Source of the DNA: Bacteroidota bacterium
GTDB taxonomy: Bacteria; Bacteroidota; Bacteroidia; Cytophagales; Cyclobacteriaceae
Direction: 5' to 3'
Length of the DNA stretch: 64,000 nucleotides
Assembly: GCA_023417785.1 (NCBI GenBank)
Contig: JAEZEH010000109.1
Span: 1-64,000, forward strand
The translations under genes and the position numbers were made by a program. A model generated the notes under the pieces. The model did not search any database, was not told the DNA's origin, and saw only the letters and a list, made by a program, of their open reading frames with translations. This document shows, piece by piece, positions 54,720 to 63,194 of the stretch (its first letter is position 1; every line of letters begins with the position of its first letter).

Positions 54720-55451
54720 ATGCCTTATCTTTTAAGTTACGAAGTGCTCAATGCGCGACCGGATATTTTCAGACTTCCGATGCGGGTAAGTCTCGCTCTT
54801 GATGTATCGCGTCATTGATGAGCCCTCGAATCAGCCATTCGGTCGCTCGTTTCGCTTTTCTTTAAATCATTGGTTGACATCAGCGGTGGAAGAAGGTTGT
54901 TGGTGGGAGTAGCTGTATTCGTAAAGAGACATTGATGGTTTACTGATAACACTTAGGTTCAGGATAGCCGCGATCGATGGAAAGTTCAACGCCCAAATGG
55001 AATGATGATGTAACACACAATTAGGAAAGCCGTGAATTCAATCCTCAGTGAAAATTTTCAGAATAAATCAAAAAACATGTTTACGTATCGGAAGGTCCTT
55101 CGACAAAGCATGTAAGAAAGTCAGATCCCGAATATTGAAATATCGTTTTGATACTTGTGGTTTAGGTCAAGGTTAGGTTAAATAGGTTTAGGTTAGGTTA
55201 AATAGGTTTAGGTTTTAGTCTATGTTGGGTGTTAGTCTAGTTGGGTGTTAGTTTAGGTTGGGTTTAATTTCAGGTTGGGTAACCTTACAAACTGTAGAAA
55301 ACAGATTTGTCCAGGGTTGCCCAATCACATTTTAAGTCGGTCTGTGCGATGATGGTTTCATCCGGAACATATGTCGTTGAGTCACCTTCCTGCCGGCTGA
55401 TATCTTACTTACTTTCTTCATTTGTATTAGAGAGCCGTAATTTTTACTTTT
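54720..55451. other. Gene-free region upstream of the sigma/protease operon
   Basis: About 730 bp without any ORF of coding appearance. It contains the G/T-rich tandem repeats at 55171-55282 and presumably the promoter of the ECF sigma operon; no clear TAnnTTTG box was found. Confidence 0.55.
55171..55282. repeat. Two adjacent G/T-rich tandem repeat arrays, telomere-like in sequence
   Basis: Array A is GGTTAGGTTAAATAGGTTTA twice exactly (55171-55190 and 55191-55210) plus GGTT. Array B is four 16-17-nt units ending TTGGG(T/TGT): 55216-55232, 55233-55248, 55249-55265 and 55266-55282. All GGT/TTAG-rich bases are on the plus strand. Confidence 0.85.
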
Positions 55452-56090
55452 ATGAGTATTGTCCATTACAATATTGCTTTGCCTGAACCCCTCAACATTG
55501 TGCGCGCGAGTGATAGCAACGAAGGTCAGCTTATAGCTCACCTGCAGCAGGGAGGTTCAGCGCGAGCTCGTGCCGAAAGGGAGCTATATGGACGATACAC
55601 CTATCTGATAAGACTGGGAGAACGCCAATATCGGCTTGACGCTGAGATTTCGGCTAGTGTTTACTCCGACACAATCATATCCCTCATCCGTAACATCGTT
55701 TCCCACCGGTTTCAGTCCCGGTCGTCGCTTAAATCCTATGTTCATCAAATATTTATGAACAAATGTGTTGACGAGGTCCGTAAAAAAACGACTAAGAAAA
55801 GTGCAGTCAACCAGTATGCCCGCGAAATCGACGATCTGGTGAATGTTTTACCGGATGCTGCCAGGAATGCAGTTCAACAAATGATTGATGACAATGACCA
55901 GAAAATTCTGTATGGCCTGGTGGGCGAACTCGGTGAAAAGTGCAGGCAACTTTTGTTGCTGTTCGAAGATGGATACGAGGATAAAGAAATCGCGGCCCGA
56001 ATGAACTACAATTCGGCTGATGTCGTAAAAACATCCCGGCTTCGCTGTATGGAAAAATTGCGCGAGAAGTTTTTTGCAAAGAGAAAATAA
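55452..56090 (+). CDS. ECF-type RNA polymerase sigma factor of the protease operon
   Basis: A 212-residue sigma-70 family protein. Region 2 is about 45-120 (ERELYGRYTYLIRLGERQYRL, DTIISLIRNIVSHRFQSRSSLKSYVHQIFMNKCVDEVRKK). Region 4 is about 160-207 (LGEKCRQLLLLFEDGYEDKEIAARMNYNSADVVKTSRLRCMEKLRE). Sequence similarity to the 9203 sigma factor is low, so it belongs to another ECF group. The downstream anti-sigma-like gene starts within 2 nt of its stop (or 16 nt before it). Confidence 0.88.
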   Translation: MSIVHYNIALPEPLNIVRASDSNEGQLIAHLQQGGSARARAERELYGRYTYLIRLGERQYRLDAEISASVYSDTIISLIRNIVSHRFQSRSSLKSYVHQIFMNKCVDEVRKKTTKKSAVNQYAREIDDLVNVLPDAARNAVQQMIDDNDQKILYGLVGELGEKCRQLLLLFEDGYEDKEIAARMNYNSADVVKTSRLRCMEKLREKFFAKRK

Positions 56091-56091
56091 A

Positions 56092-56823
56092 GTGGACAAC
56101 ACCTTACGATATATTGAGAATTACTTCGATGACCAGCTATCTGCTGAAGAGCGGCAGGTATTTGAGCGGATGTGCGAAACCGATCCCGGCTTTGCACAAG
56201 AGGTGGCAATGTATCTCAACATGCGTGGTGCTCTTCGCGCGGTCTATTATGAAAGTAAAAAAAAGGATTTCCAATCATTCGTAAAGAATAGTCCGGAAGT
56301 CGAGCGCCGCCTTTCGATTCCTGTTTATGCCTGGGTGTCAGGAATTGCAGCAACCCTTCTTATCGCGGTTGCCGTACTATTTTTCTTCAATAAACAAGAT
56401 CCTAAGCAACTTGCGTCAACCTATATCGACAAGAATCTGAGTACCATATCCGTTACCATGGGGGTAGAGCAGGACAGTCTTGCGTTGGGAGTGAATGCAT
56501 ACAATGAACATGACTTCGTGCGTGCTGAACAAATTTTTAAACGCCTATTGAAGTATCCCTCGGTCCGATTCAATGGAATGAAATACCTGGGCATCGTCTC
56601 CCTCGCAAAGGGAGAATACGAATCTGCGCTGGCTCAATTCGATAGTCTGGCCAGATATGAAGGGATGCATGCAAATCCCGGAATGTTTTATAAAGCAGTG
56701 ACATTGATGAAACGGTCGGAGCCAACCGATGTGCAGGAAGCAAAAGAAATTCTCGCCATAGTTGTTCGTGATCAAATGGCGGGGCATAAGGAAGCCCAAC
56801 GCTGGCTAGAGGCCCTTGATTGA
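56092..56823 (+). CDS. Anti-sigma-like single-pass protein with periplasmic TPR-like domain
   Basis: GTG 56092 directly after the sigma stop gives 243 residues; an ATG at 56074 inside the sigma gene is the alternative. Residues 1-75 resemble zinc-free anti-sigma domains (IENYFDDQLSAEERQVFERMCETDPGFAQEVAMYLNMRGALR). One membrane helix lies at about 76-97. The C-terminal 120 residues are TPR-like helices (ALGVNAYNEHDFVRAEQIFKRLLKYPS, YLGIVSLAKGEYESALAQFDSLARY) and should be periplasmic. Cytosolic anti-sigma plus a periplasmic protein-binding part is a typical signal-transducing layout; the ligand is unknown. Confidence 0.75.
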   Translation: MDNTLRYIENYFDDQLSAEERQVFERMCETDPGFAQEVAMYLNMRGALRAVYYESKKKDFQSFVKNSPEVERRLSIPVYAWVSGIAATLLIAVAVLFFFNKQDPKQLASTYIDKNLSTISVTMGVEQDSLALGVNAYNEHDFVRAEQIFKRLLKYPSVRFNGMKYLGIVSLAKGEYESALAQFDSLARYEGMHANPGMFYKAVTLMKRSEPTDVQEAKEILAIVVRDQMAGHKEAQRWLEALD

Positions 56824-56856
56824 CAGATTGATTCTTTACTGAAACCTTAAACCGAT

Positions 56857-58332
56857 ATGAAAAGAACTCTCGTAACTTTTCTTGCTTTGTTATTGATTGC
56901 GATCATTGTGCTGGAAAGCTGCCGAAGGGCAAAAGAACCGCGCGCATTTGTCCCTGTGACGTCCCCGAGCTTTGCCGATGATCAACTCGCAGAGTCCTTG
57001 TTCAGAAAAGACCAGCTTTTGGTGTTTTTCAAAGATGCCCCTGCGCCGGACCGAATAAACCGTTTGATGGAGGCCCTTCGAAAAAAGGGGATATCCCCCG
57101 ACAGCATAAATGTTCGTCGATGCCATAGCTGCGGTGGATATGCTGAATTATGGAGCGCGCCCGGTATTCATAACGTTGTCAGCGGTGAAGGCGTGTATGC
57201 GGGTACCGGCGGCGGTGGATCGAAAGGTGTGGGGGAAGACTCCATAGCCAGTTACTCCCTGAACTTCCTGATTCGGCCACCCATCGACCAGCGCGATATG
57301 CAATCGGATAAGGAAATCCTGGCCCAGTCGCGCCGCGATGTCGGGATTGACATACAATCAAACCGGGATACGATACTCGTGGCGGTACTGGATACAGGCA
57401 TTGATACAACTATGCTTGTTGATCCCCGTTTTCTCTGGACCAATACTGGTGAAATATCCGGCGGGGGAGATGGCGACGGAAATTGTTACCCGGGGGATCG
57501 CAAGGGATGGAACTTCCTGGCCAACTCTCCCGACATTACCGAGGATCATCCCAATCTCCATGGCACGCTTGTATCGAAATACATCATCAACGCAATGCTG
57601 AACAATCCGCGAAACCTGGTTCAGATCATGCCATTGAAAACGCATGACAATACAGGTTACGGGGACCTGTTCAGCACTGTTTGTGCGTTGCATTACGCAA
57701 TCGATCAGAGAGCTGACATTATCAACGCAAGCTGGGGCTTCTACTTTTATGAAGAGGATCCACATCCTTACCTGTCGAACCTCATTACCAATGTGATGAA
57801 AGAAAAGGGGATTCTGTTTGTTACCGCGGCAGGTAATAGAATGGAAGAAGCCGACACATATGCTAAGGATCTCTATTTTCAGACACATGGAACGAACATT
57901 CCCGATTCATTACTGAGAAACCTTTCATACCATCGGTTTTATCCCGCCTCCCTTAGTAATTCGGAAAACAATGTACTCGCAGTAACCACGAACGACAAGG
58001 AGAACGTAAGCCCGACACAGAATTACTATAGTGAATTTGTCAACATCGGTGTATTGGCTGACACGGTAGCGCCGACCTTCATGAAGTTCCGGCTTCCATT
58101 TAAAAATGCCACTGGATACATCAGCGGATCTTCATTCGCTACTGCTATTCTCACGGGTGCGGTTGCTGCCCATGTTCCTGCGGATCAATTCAGTCCGGGT
58201 ATCAAAAAGGCTTCAGTACTTCAATGGCTTGAGACCAATAGTGCATCCAGTGCTATTCCTCTTGCCGTGTCGCGAGGTCCTGCACTCGAAAGCAGGAAAC
58301 GAATTGAACTTGGAAGATACCTGGGGCGATAG
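56857..58332 (+). CDS. S8-family subtilisin-like lipoprotein protease
   Basis: A 491-residue protein with a lipobox (IIVLESC, Cys22). Catalytic triad: Asp179 in VAVLDTGID, His235 in HPNLHGTLVS, Ser426 in GSSFATAIL, with the oxyanion Asn327 in TAAGN. An N-terminal domain of about 150 residues contains RRCHSCGGY and a Gly-rich GTGGGGSKG stretch, possibly an inhibitory pro-region. About 35 residues follow the catalytic domain core after VAAHVP. All catalytic residues are present, so it should be active. It lies in the sigma / anti-sigma-like / CHAT operon, 33 nt after the anti-sigma-like gene. Confidence 0.88.
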   Translation: MKRTLVTFLALLLIAIIVLESCRRAKEPRAFVPVTSPSFADDQLAESLFRKDQLLVFFKDAPAPDRINRLMEALRKKGISPDSINVRRCHSCGGYAELWSAPGIHNVVSGEGVYAGTGGGGSKGVGEDSIASYSLNFLIRPPIDQRDMQSDKEILAQSRRDVGIDIQSNRDTILVAVLDTGIDTTMLVDPRFLWTNTGEISGGGDGDGNCYPGDRKGWNFLANSPDITEDHPNLHGTLVSKYIINAMLNNPRNLVQIMPLKTHDNTGYGDLFSTVCALHYAIDQRADIINASWGFYFYEEDPHPYLSNLITNVMKEKGILFVTAAGNRMEEADTYAKDLYFQTHGTNIPDSLLRNLSYHRFYPASLSNSENNVLAVTTNDKENVSPTQNYYSEFVNIGVLADTVAPTFMKFRLPFKNATGYISGSSFATAILTGAVAAHVPADQFSPGIKKASVLQWLETNSASSAIPLAVSRGPALESRKRIELGRYLGR

Positions 58333-58344
58333 ATTAAATGATTG

Positions 58345-61119
58345 ATGAATCGGCTGCTCAAAGATGTAATGTTGATTTTGATTGGGCTTCTTCCGCTTTC
58401 GGGGGCTTCGTCACAGTCATGCATTACCACGGCCGACGCAATGCAACAAATCGAGTTGGTAGAACAAAGTGATCACCCGCTTTTTGAAAAAATCCGAAAG
58501 CTCGAACTTCTGCGAAAGTCATATCAGGAGTGTCAGCTTGCGACAGATAGTATCTATGCGCGATTGCTGCACCGGCTTGGCGATTTCTATCGGATGGATG
58601 GTGACTTCGCATCCGGTATTCGTTTCACAAAACAGGCAATTGCCGTCAACCGCCAGCCCTTACCTGGTGCATCACCGGACTATTTAACCAACTCGTACTA
58701 CAATCTCGGTATTTATTATGCGCTGCTTTCCGATTTTGAACAATCAAATAACTATTTCGACAGCTGCATGACCGCAGGGATCGAGTCGGTGAATAAGACG
58801 CATATTGTGCTCATGGCGGCAGAGCAGAAGTGCTTCAATTTCCTGAGAATGGGTGAATACCAGATGATTATTTCAGCCGCTGATCATGGATTGTGGATCG
58901 CAGAAAGAAACAGCCGAAACGCCTTTCGCGGCATTTTGCTCCAGCAGAAAGCGCAGGCGCAATTATTACTGGGTTTCGTTGATGACGCACAACGAACTGC
59001 TCAGGATGCGCTTGCGATTCTGAAATCTGAGGATGTGCCCGGAGAATATGTTGCCAGCGCCCTGGGTACGATTGCACGAATCATGGTGGCGCGCGGAAAT
59101 GAATCCATGGCGATCAGATATTTCACTGAATCCATTGAGCTTAATACCAAACTGGGCAACTGGCACCAGTCCGCGAGAGATTACCATGACCTGGGCTACT
59201 TCTATGATTTTACGCTTAGAAACCCGGGAAAAGCAGTTGCTTATTACCAAAAAGGTATCCAGGTGTTGGGTAACGCACCTGAGGCGTACCAACTCGCAGG
59301 CTTGTATAACAATCTGGGCATTGTGTACTGGCGCGACGGCGAATATGAAACTGCGCTGAAGTATTATCAAAAAGGTTTGCAAGCAATACCAGTAGGATTT
59401 AAGGATAGTGCATTCTCGGCGACCCTTACGCCGGATATGATTCGCAAAATATCCAACGACTACTTTGTTGCTGCGCTGCTTGAAAACAAGGGTGAATCTT
59501 TGCTGATGGAATTTAAGCGTTCGGGAAACCGGGATTATCTGGCGTATGCGTTAAAATCCTTTCTTGCTGCTGATAAAGTAATCGACCAGATGAGATTGAA
59601 ACAAGTTAACGAAAAGTCAAAGTTATTCTGGCGTGAAAAGACCCGCAAGATGTATGAGCACGCCGTGGAAACGTGTTATCTTTTGAACGATGTTGATCAC
59701 GCATTTTTCTTTCTCGAAAAGAGCCGGGCTGTTTTACTGAACGATAAACTAAACGAACTCGGTGCCAGAAAAACACTGGCTCCGGAGGATCAGGTGCGCG
59801 ATCTCGAATTACGTGGGCAATGGCAGATTACCCAGACGAGCCTTCAAAAAGAAAATATTCACCCGGATGAGAGGGATGAGCTGCAGGAACGTTGGTACGC
59901 GACGCAACAGGAATTGAAGACTCATACTGAAAATCTGAAAAAAAAATATCCGTATTACTTTCGTTATAAACTGGACACGACGGCGGTGACGCTTTCCGAC
60001 ATGCGCAGAGGATTGGCAAAAGAAGATCAGACCTTTGTGGAGTACTTTACTACCGACGACGCTGTGTATATACTTGTAGTTGCCGCGGATACCAGCGTCT
60101 TCAAAAAAGTGAATTACCCAAATTTAAAAGAGGACGTGAATTCTTTTTTGACATTTTGTTCCAATGCAGGTCTATTGAATTCTTCCTATCCTGATTTCCT
60201 CAGGCTGTCTCATTTCTTGTACAAACAACTATTTCAGCAATTACCTGTACTCACAAAGCGTGTTGTGGTTTCCTTCGATGATTACTTTATACCCCTTGAG
60301 TGTCTGATGAAAGATGCCACCGCGAATAACAGTTTCTTACTGCGCGATCACGTATTCCTATATGTGTATTCCGGTGACTTTCTTTTGCGGGAAGGCAACA
60401 ACGGTAAACTCGATAATTCGATGATGGGAGTTGCACCGGTTTCGTATCAATCGCAGGCCAACTTGTCGCCATTGAAGGGTGCCGAAGAATCATTGAAGAA
60501 TATTCTCGCAAATTTCAGTCAGAGTTTTTCGCTTACGCGGGAAACGGCAACAAAGCAATCTTTTTTGGAAAGCTTCCCGAAGTATGCCATTGTACACGTT
60601 TATTCCCATGCGATGGCTGACAATGCGGGGGAGGAGCCGCGGTTGTTCTTTCATGACCAGCCTGTTATGATGAAGGACCTGCATTTGCTTCCGGAAGTTA
60701 AAACGCAGTTGATGGTGCTTTCCGGATGCCAGACCGGTGTGGGGAAAGCGATCAGAGGAGAAGGGGTTCTCAGCCTTGCCCGCGGATTCGCTGCGGCAGG
60801 GATACCATCGACGATTACAACATTATGGTCGGTGGACGATCGGGTGACGTATCGCATCATGGAGAATTTTTATCGGCATATGCGCCTTGGTAACTCTTCA
60901 GATGAAGCGTTGCAGAAAGCAAAACTTGATTTCCTCGACCAATACGATGGTGAAAACGAATTGCCTTACTACTGGGCTGCTACGGTAGCATTGGGTAAGA
61001 GTATGAAGATTCAGGACAATGAAACTCAATTTGGAAATATCGGCATCGTCGCTTTGTTGTTGGCCACACTCGCTTCGCTTAGCGTATTTCTCCTGAGGAA
61101 AAAAATCCTTTTATTGTAA
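58345..61119 (+). CDS. Exported TPR-CHAT protein with C-terminal membrane anchor
   Basis: A 924-residue protein; ATG 58345 is preferred over the TTG at 58342. It has a signal peptide (LKDVMLILIGLLPLSGASSQS), then TPR repeats over about 55-400 (YYNLGIYYALLSDFEQSNNYFDSC, YNNLGIVYWRDGEYETALKYYQKGLQ), a helical spacer, and a CHAT caspase-like domain over about 640-895. The catalytic dyad is His755 (VHVYSHAM) and Cys795 (LSGCQTGVGKAIRGEG), followed by ARGFAAAGIPSTITTLWSVDD. A hydrophobic helix and the basic end (LRKKILLL) anchor it in the membrane. CHAT domains are clan CD proteases. Start is 12 nt after the subtilase stop. Confidence 0.9.
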   Translation: MNRLLKDVMLILIGLLPLSGASSQSCITTADAMQQIELVEQSDHPLFEKIRKLELLRKSYQECQLATDSIYARLLHRLGDFYRMDGDFASGIRFTKQAIAVNRQPLPGASPDYLTNSYYNLGIYYALLSDFEQSNNYFDSCMTAGIESVNKTHIVLMAAEQKCFNFLRMGEYQMIISAADHGLWIAERNSRNAFRGILLQQKAQAQLLLGFVDDAQRTAQDALAILKSEDVPGEYVASALGTIARIMVARGNESMAIRYFTESIELNTKLGNWHQSARDYHDLGYFYDFTLRNPGKAVAYYQKGIQVLGNAPEAYQLAGLYNNLGIVYWRDGEYETALKYYQKGLQAIPVGFKDSAFSATLTPDMIRKISNDYFVAALLENKGESLLMEFKRSGNRDYLAYALKSFLAADKVIDQMRLKQVNEKSKLFWREKTRKMYEHAVETCYLLNDVDHAFFFLEKSRAVLLNDKLNELGARKTLAPEDQVRDLELRGQWQITQTSLQKENIHPDERDELQERWYATQQELKTHTENLKKKYPYYFRYKLDTTAVTLSDMRRGLAKEDQTFVEYFTTDDAVYILVVAADTSVFKKVNYPNLKEDVNSFLTFCSNAGLLNSSYPDFLRLSHFLYKQLFQQLPVLTKRVVVSFDDYFIPLECLMKDATANNSFLLRDHVFLYVYSGDFLLREGNNGKLDNSMMGVAPVSYQSQANLSPLKGAEESLKNILANFSQSFSLTRETATKQSFLESFPKYAIVHVYSHAMADNAGEEPRLFFHDQPVMMKDLHLLPEVKTQLMVLSGCQTGVGKAIRGEGVLSLARGFAAAGIPSTITTLWSVDDRVTYRIMENFYRHMRLGNSSDEALQKAKLDFLDQYDGENELPYYWAATVALGKSMKIQDNETQFGNIGIVALLLATLASLSVFLLRKKILLL

Positions 61120-61146
61120 CGCATGTTGAAACTCTGTCGACTTCGG

Positions 61147-61431
61147 TTACTCGCGACTCCTGGTGCGAAGTTTATTGCGTTTTTTCTGCTGGCGTTTTGG
61201 GTTGGTTTGAACTTTGACTGGTTTGTCTGATACATTTACCGCTTTCTTGTTCTTGTCCCGGTATCGTGGACGAAATTTCTTCGGCGGAGTCGTAGCCCGG
61301 ATACGCTTACCTGTATGGACTTTCACTTTGTTATCCGTGGCAGAACTCGCTTTGACTTCTGGCTCCTGAGCCTGTGAAATGAGCGGGGTAACCACAAGGA
61401 GAAAAATACAAGCAATTTTAAACGGTCGCAT
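61147..61431 (-). CDS. Small, highly basic secreted protein
   Basis: A 94-residue frame with a good signal peptide (cleavage near ISQAQ) and a mature part dominated by Lys, Arg and Pro (KRIRATTPPKKFRPRYRDKNKK), ending RTRSRE. It is probably disordered. No family is recognised. It converges on the CHAT gene (27 nt apart), so it is not part of that operon. Confidence 0.55.
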   Translation of the reverse strand: MRPFKIACIFLLVVTPLISQAQEPEVKASSATDNKVKVHTGKRIRATTPPKKFRPRYRDKNKKAVNVSDKPVKVQTNPKRQQKKRNKLRTRSRE

Positions 61432-61727
61432 TTTCGAAATTAGGAAACAAACGGAGCCTTCGCAAGAGATTGAAAGAAGTTATGCCATTGTACATTCGCC
61501 GGGTTTATTATGATGTGCCGGGAGTGGTGTTTCAGACCGCGACCGTCCTCAATTGGTGTGTCGGGAAACCCTGATTTGTTGCCGGATGTCCCTCTAGCGC
61601 GACGGAATCGCGATTCTTTTTTAAGGGCGGTGCATCATCCGAATCAATGGCGAAACTGCTGTCTTTTCTCCGGATTCATTGGTACATTTCCTGAGTAGTC
61701 GGGATAAACCCGCTGCAGCTAAGCGCG

Positions 61728-62117
61728 ATGATTATATTATTGGTGAACAACAAGCGCGACGAAAGTGGCGTCTTCGCGGAAGCCCTGCGACGGGTGGATA
61801 TGACAATCAGGCTTGAGCTTGCTGAGGACGGCGCTGATGCTTTTCGTTATCTGACACAGCATCCGGACCGCAAACCGGGATTGATCGTTGTTGACGAAAC
61901 GGGATTTCCATTTGTCCAGAAGCTCCGCCGGCATAGTGGGTTCACCGACATCCCGGTAACGGTCTATACGACCAGCACAAATCCCGATGACATCGACGCT
62001 TCCATTGCTTTTGGGGCAAGTTTCTTTCCAAAGCCAACCTCGTACTTTGCACTGGTAAAACTGTTGAAGAAACGGCTGGAAAGGCTGACGTCAGAACGAA
62101 TTGATGGCGCGAGCTGA
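61728..62117 (+). CDS. Degenerate response-regulator receiver-like protein
   Basis: A 129-residue single receiver-like domain related to Rcp1-type stand-alone response regulators. The beta1 acidic pair is replaced (LLVNNKRDE instead of the usual LLxDDDxDD). Asp56 in LIVVDETGF is at the phospho-acceptor place, Thr81/Thr82 and Lys102 (FFPKPTSY) match the switch Thr and conserved Lys. Phosphorylation may be impaired. No output domain and no kinase gene nearby. Confidence 0.75.
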   Translation: MIILLVNNKRDESGVFAEALRRVDMTIRLELAEDGADAFRYLTQHPDRKPGLIVVDETGFPFVQKLRRHSGFTDIPVTVYTTSTNPDDIDASIAFGASFFPKPTSYFALVKLLKKRLERLTSERIDGAS

Positions 62118-62134
62118 TCCTTGAAGGGATCAGC
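62113..62134 (+). terminator. Hairpin at the end of the receiver gene
   Basis: GCTGATCC (62113-62120) pairs with GGATCAGC (62127-62134) around a 6-nt loop and overlaps the stop codon. There is no T-tract, so termination is only possible. Confidence 0.4.
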
Positions 62135-62247
62135 AGCGTGGGTGCTTACCCTTTGATTTGGCTGGGTGAATACAGAATAGTCACGATTCGTTAGTCCACC
62201 CTTGACATGTAACCCTTATCGCATTACCTTGCCGGCTCGTTTCGGAT

Positions 62248-62322
62248 AGTCTGGTAGCTCAGCTGGTTTAGAGCGCTGCCTTGACAGGGCAGAGGTCATC
62301 GGTTCGAACCCGATCCAGACTA
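62248..62322 (+). tRNA. tRNA-Val (anticodon GAC)
   Basis: Full cloverleaf of 75 nt: acceptor AGTCTGG/CCAGACT, D-stem GCTC/GAGC, anticodon stem CTGCC/GGCAG with loop TTGACAG (anticodon GAC at 62283-62285), a 5-nt variable loop AGGTC, and T-stem ATCGG/CCGAT around TTCGAAC. All stems pair perfectly, and the discriminator is A. CCA is not encoded. A GC-rich CCCC/GGGG mini-hairpin followed by T-rich sequence at about 62340-62363 could be its terminator. Confidence 0.95.
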
Positions 62323-62462
62323 CTTTCTTTCTTAAGACTCCCCTCACATTCGGGGTTGTTTTGATTATTCATTCCCTTAACGCATCAGGTTTTCCTTTTC
62401 CCGTCCGGCCTTCATCGCTAAGGTGGCGCTGAATCATTTATATTTACGGCTTAATTGCAGGT

Positions 62463-63164
62463 ATGAGTTTGCATATCGAAGCTGCACCCGATCATATTGC
62501 CGATACTGTTTTGATTACAGGCGATCCGTTGCGGGCAAAGTATATTGCTGAAACGATGTTTACCGATGTGTTTTGTTATAACAATGTGCGAGGTATGCTC
62601 GGTTTTACCGGTTTATATGAGGGTCGTCGCCTGTCAGTACAGGGTACGGGTATGGGAATACCTTCGACAGCTATTTACGCCCACGAACTGATTCACGACT
62701 ACCACATCAAGCGTTTAATCCGGGTGGGCACCTGTGGCGCTATTCAGCCCGACTTGCGACTCGGCCAGATCATCGTTGCAAACACAGCTTTCACTGATTC
62801 GGCGGCGTACCGTATGGACGTGGAAACAATGGACAGTGGCATCGACGCGGATCCGGTTTTACTTCAACGCACAAGAGCGGTAGGGGGTGCGTTGGCGTTG
62901 CCTCTGATCGCCGGCTCCGTTTTCAGTACTGACGTCTTTTACGACGACCCGACTCGATGGAAATCGTGGTCGGATAGGGGCGTCCTCGCGGTTGAAATGG
63001 AAACCAGCGTAATTTATACATTGGCAAAGCGACATAACATCCAGGCGCTGACATTACTTGCGGTAAGTGACAATATCATTACCGGGGCTGCCATGACGGC
63101 GGCGGAGCGTCAGAATTCGGGACACGAAATAATGCGATTAGCGCTGAAAACTGCAATCGCCTGA
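62463..63164 (+). CDS. deoD: Purine nucleoside phosphorylase, DeoD-type
   Basis: A 233-residue protein matching hexameric DeoD phosphorylases in length and motifs: TVLITGDPLRAKYIAE (phosphate-binding Arg), NVRGMLGFTGLYEGRRLSVQGTGMGIPSTAIYAHEL, RVGTCGAIQPDLRLGQIIVA, and the nucleoside-site Glu in VEMETSVIYTLA, followed by TLLAVSDNIITG (Asp). It cleaves purine (deoxy)ribonucleosides with phosphate to free base and (deoxy)ribose 1-phosphate. Located 140 nt after the tRNA, apparently on its own transcript. Confidence 0.95.
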   Translation: MSLHIEAAPDHIADTVLITGDPLRAKYIAETMFTDVFCYNNVRGMLGFTGLYEGRRLSVQGTGMGIPSTAIYAHELIHDYHIKRLIRVGTCGAIQPDLRLGQIIVANTAFTDSAAYRMDVETMDSGIDADPVLLQRTRAVGGALALPLIAGSVFSTDVFYDDPTRWKSWSDRGVLAVEMETSVIYTLAKRHNIQALTLLAVSDNIITGAAMTAAERQNSGHEIMRLALKTAIA

Positions 63165-63194
63165 CGTCATCCCGCCGATGCACTTAAAGGTATC

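Noticed and set aside
55171..55282. Canonical G-quadruplex or CRISPR array
   Set aside because: GGG runs are 13-15 nt apart with no spacer-repeat structure, so neither fits.
55171..55282. Telomere of a linear replicon or eukaryotic contamination
   Set aside because: The array is short, internal and flanked by ordinary bacterial genes on both sides.
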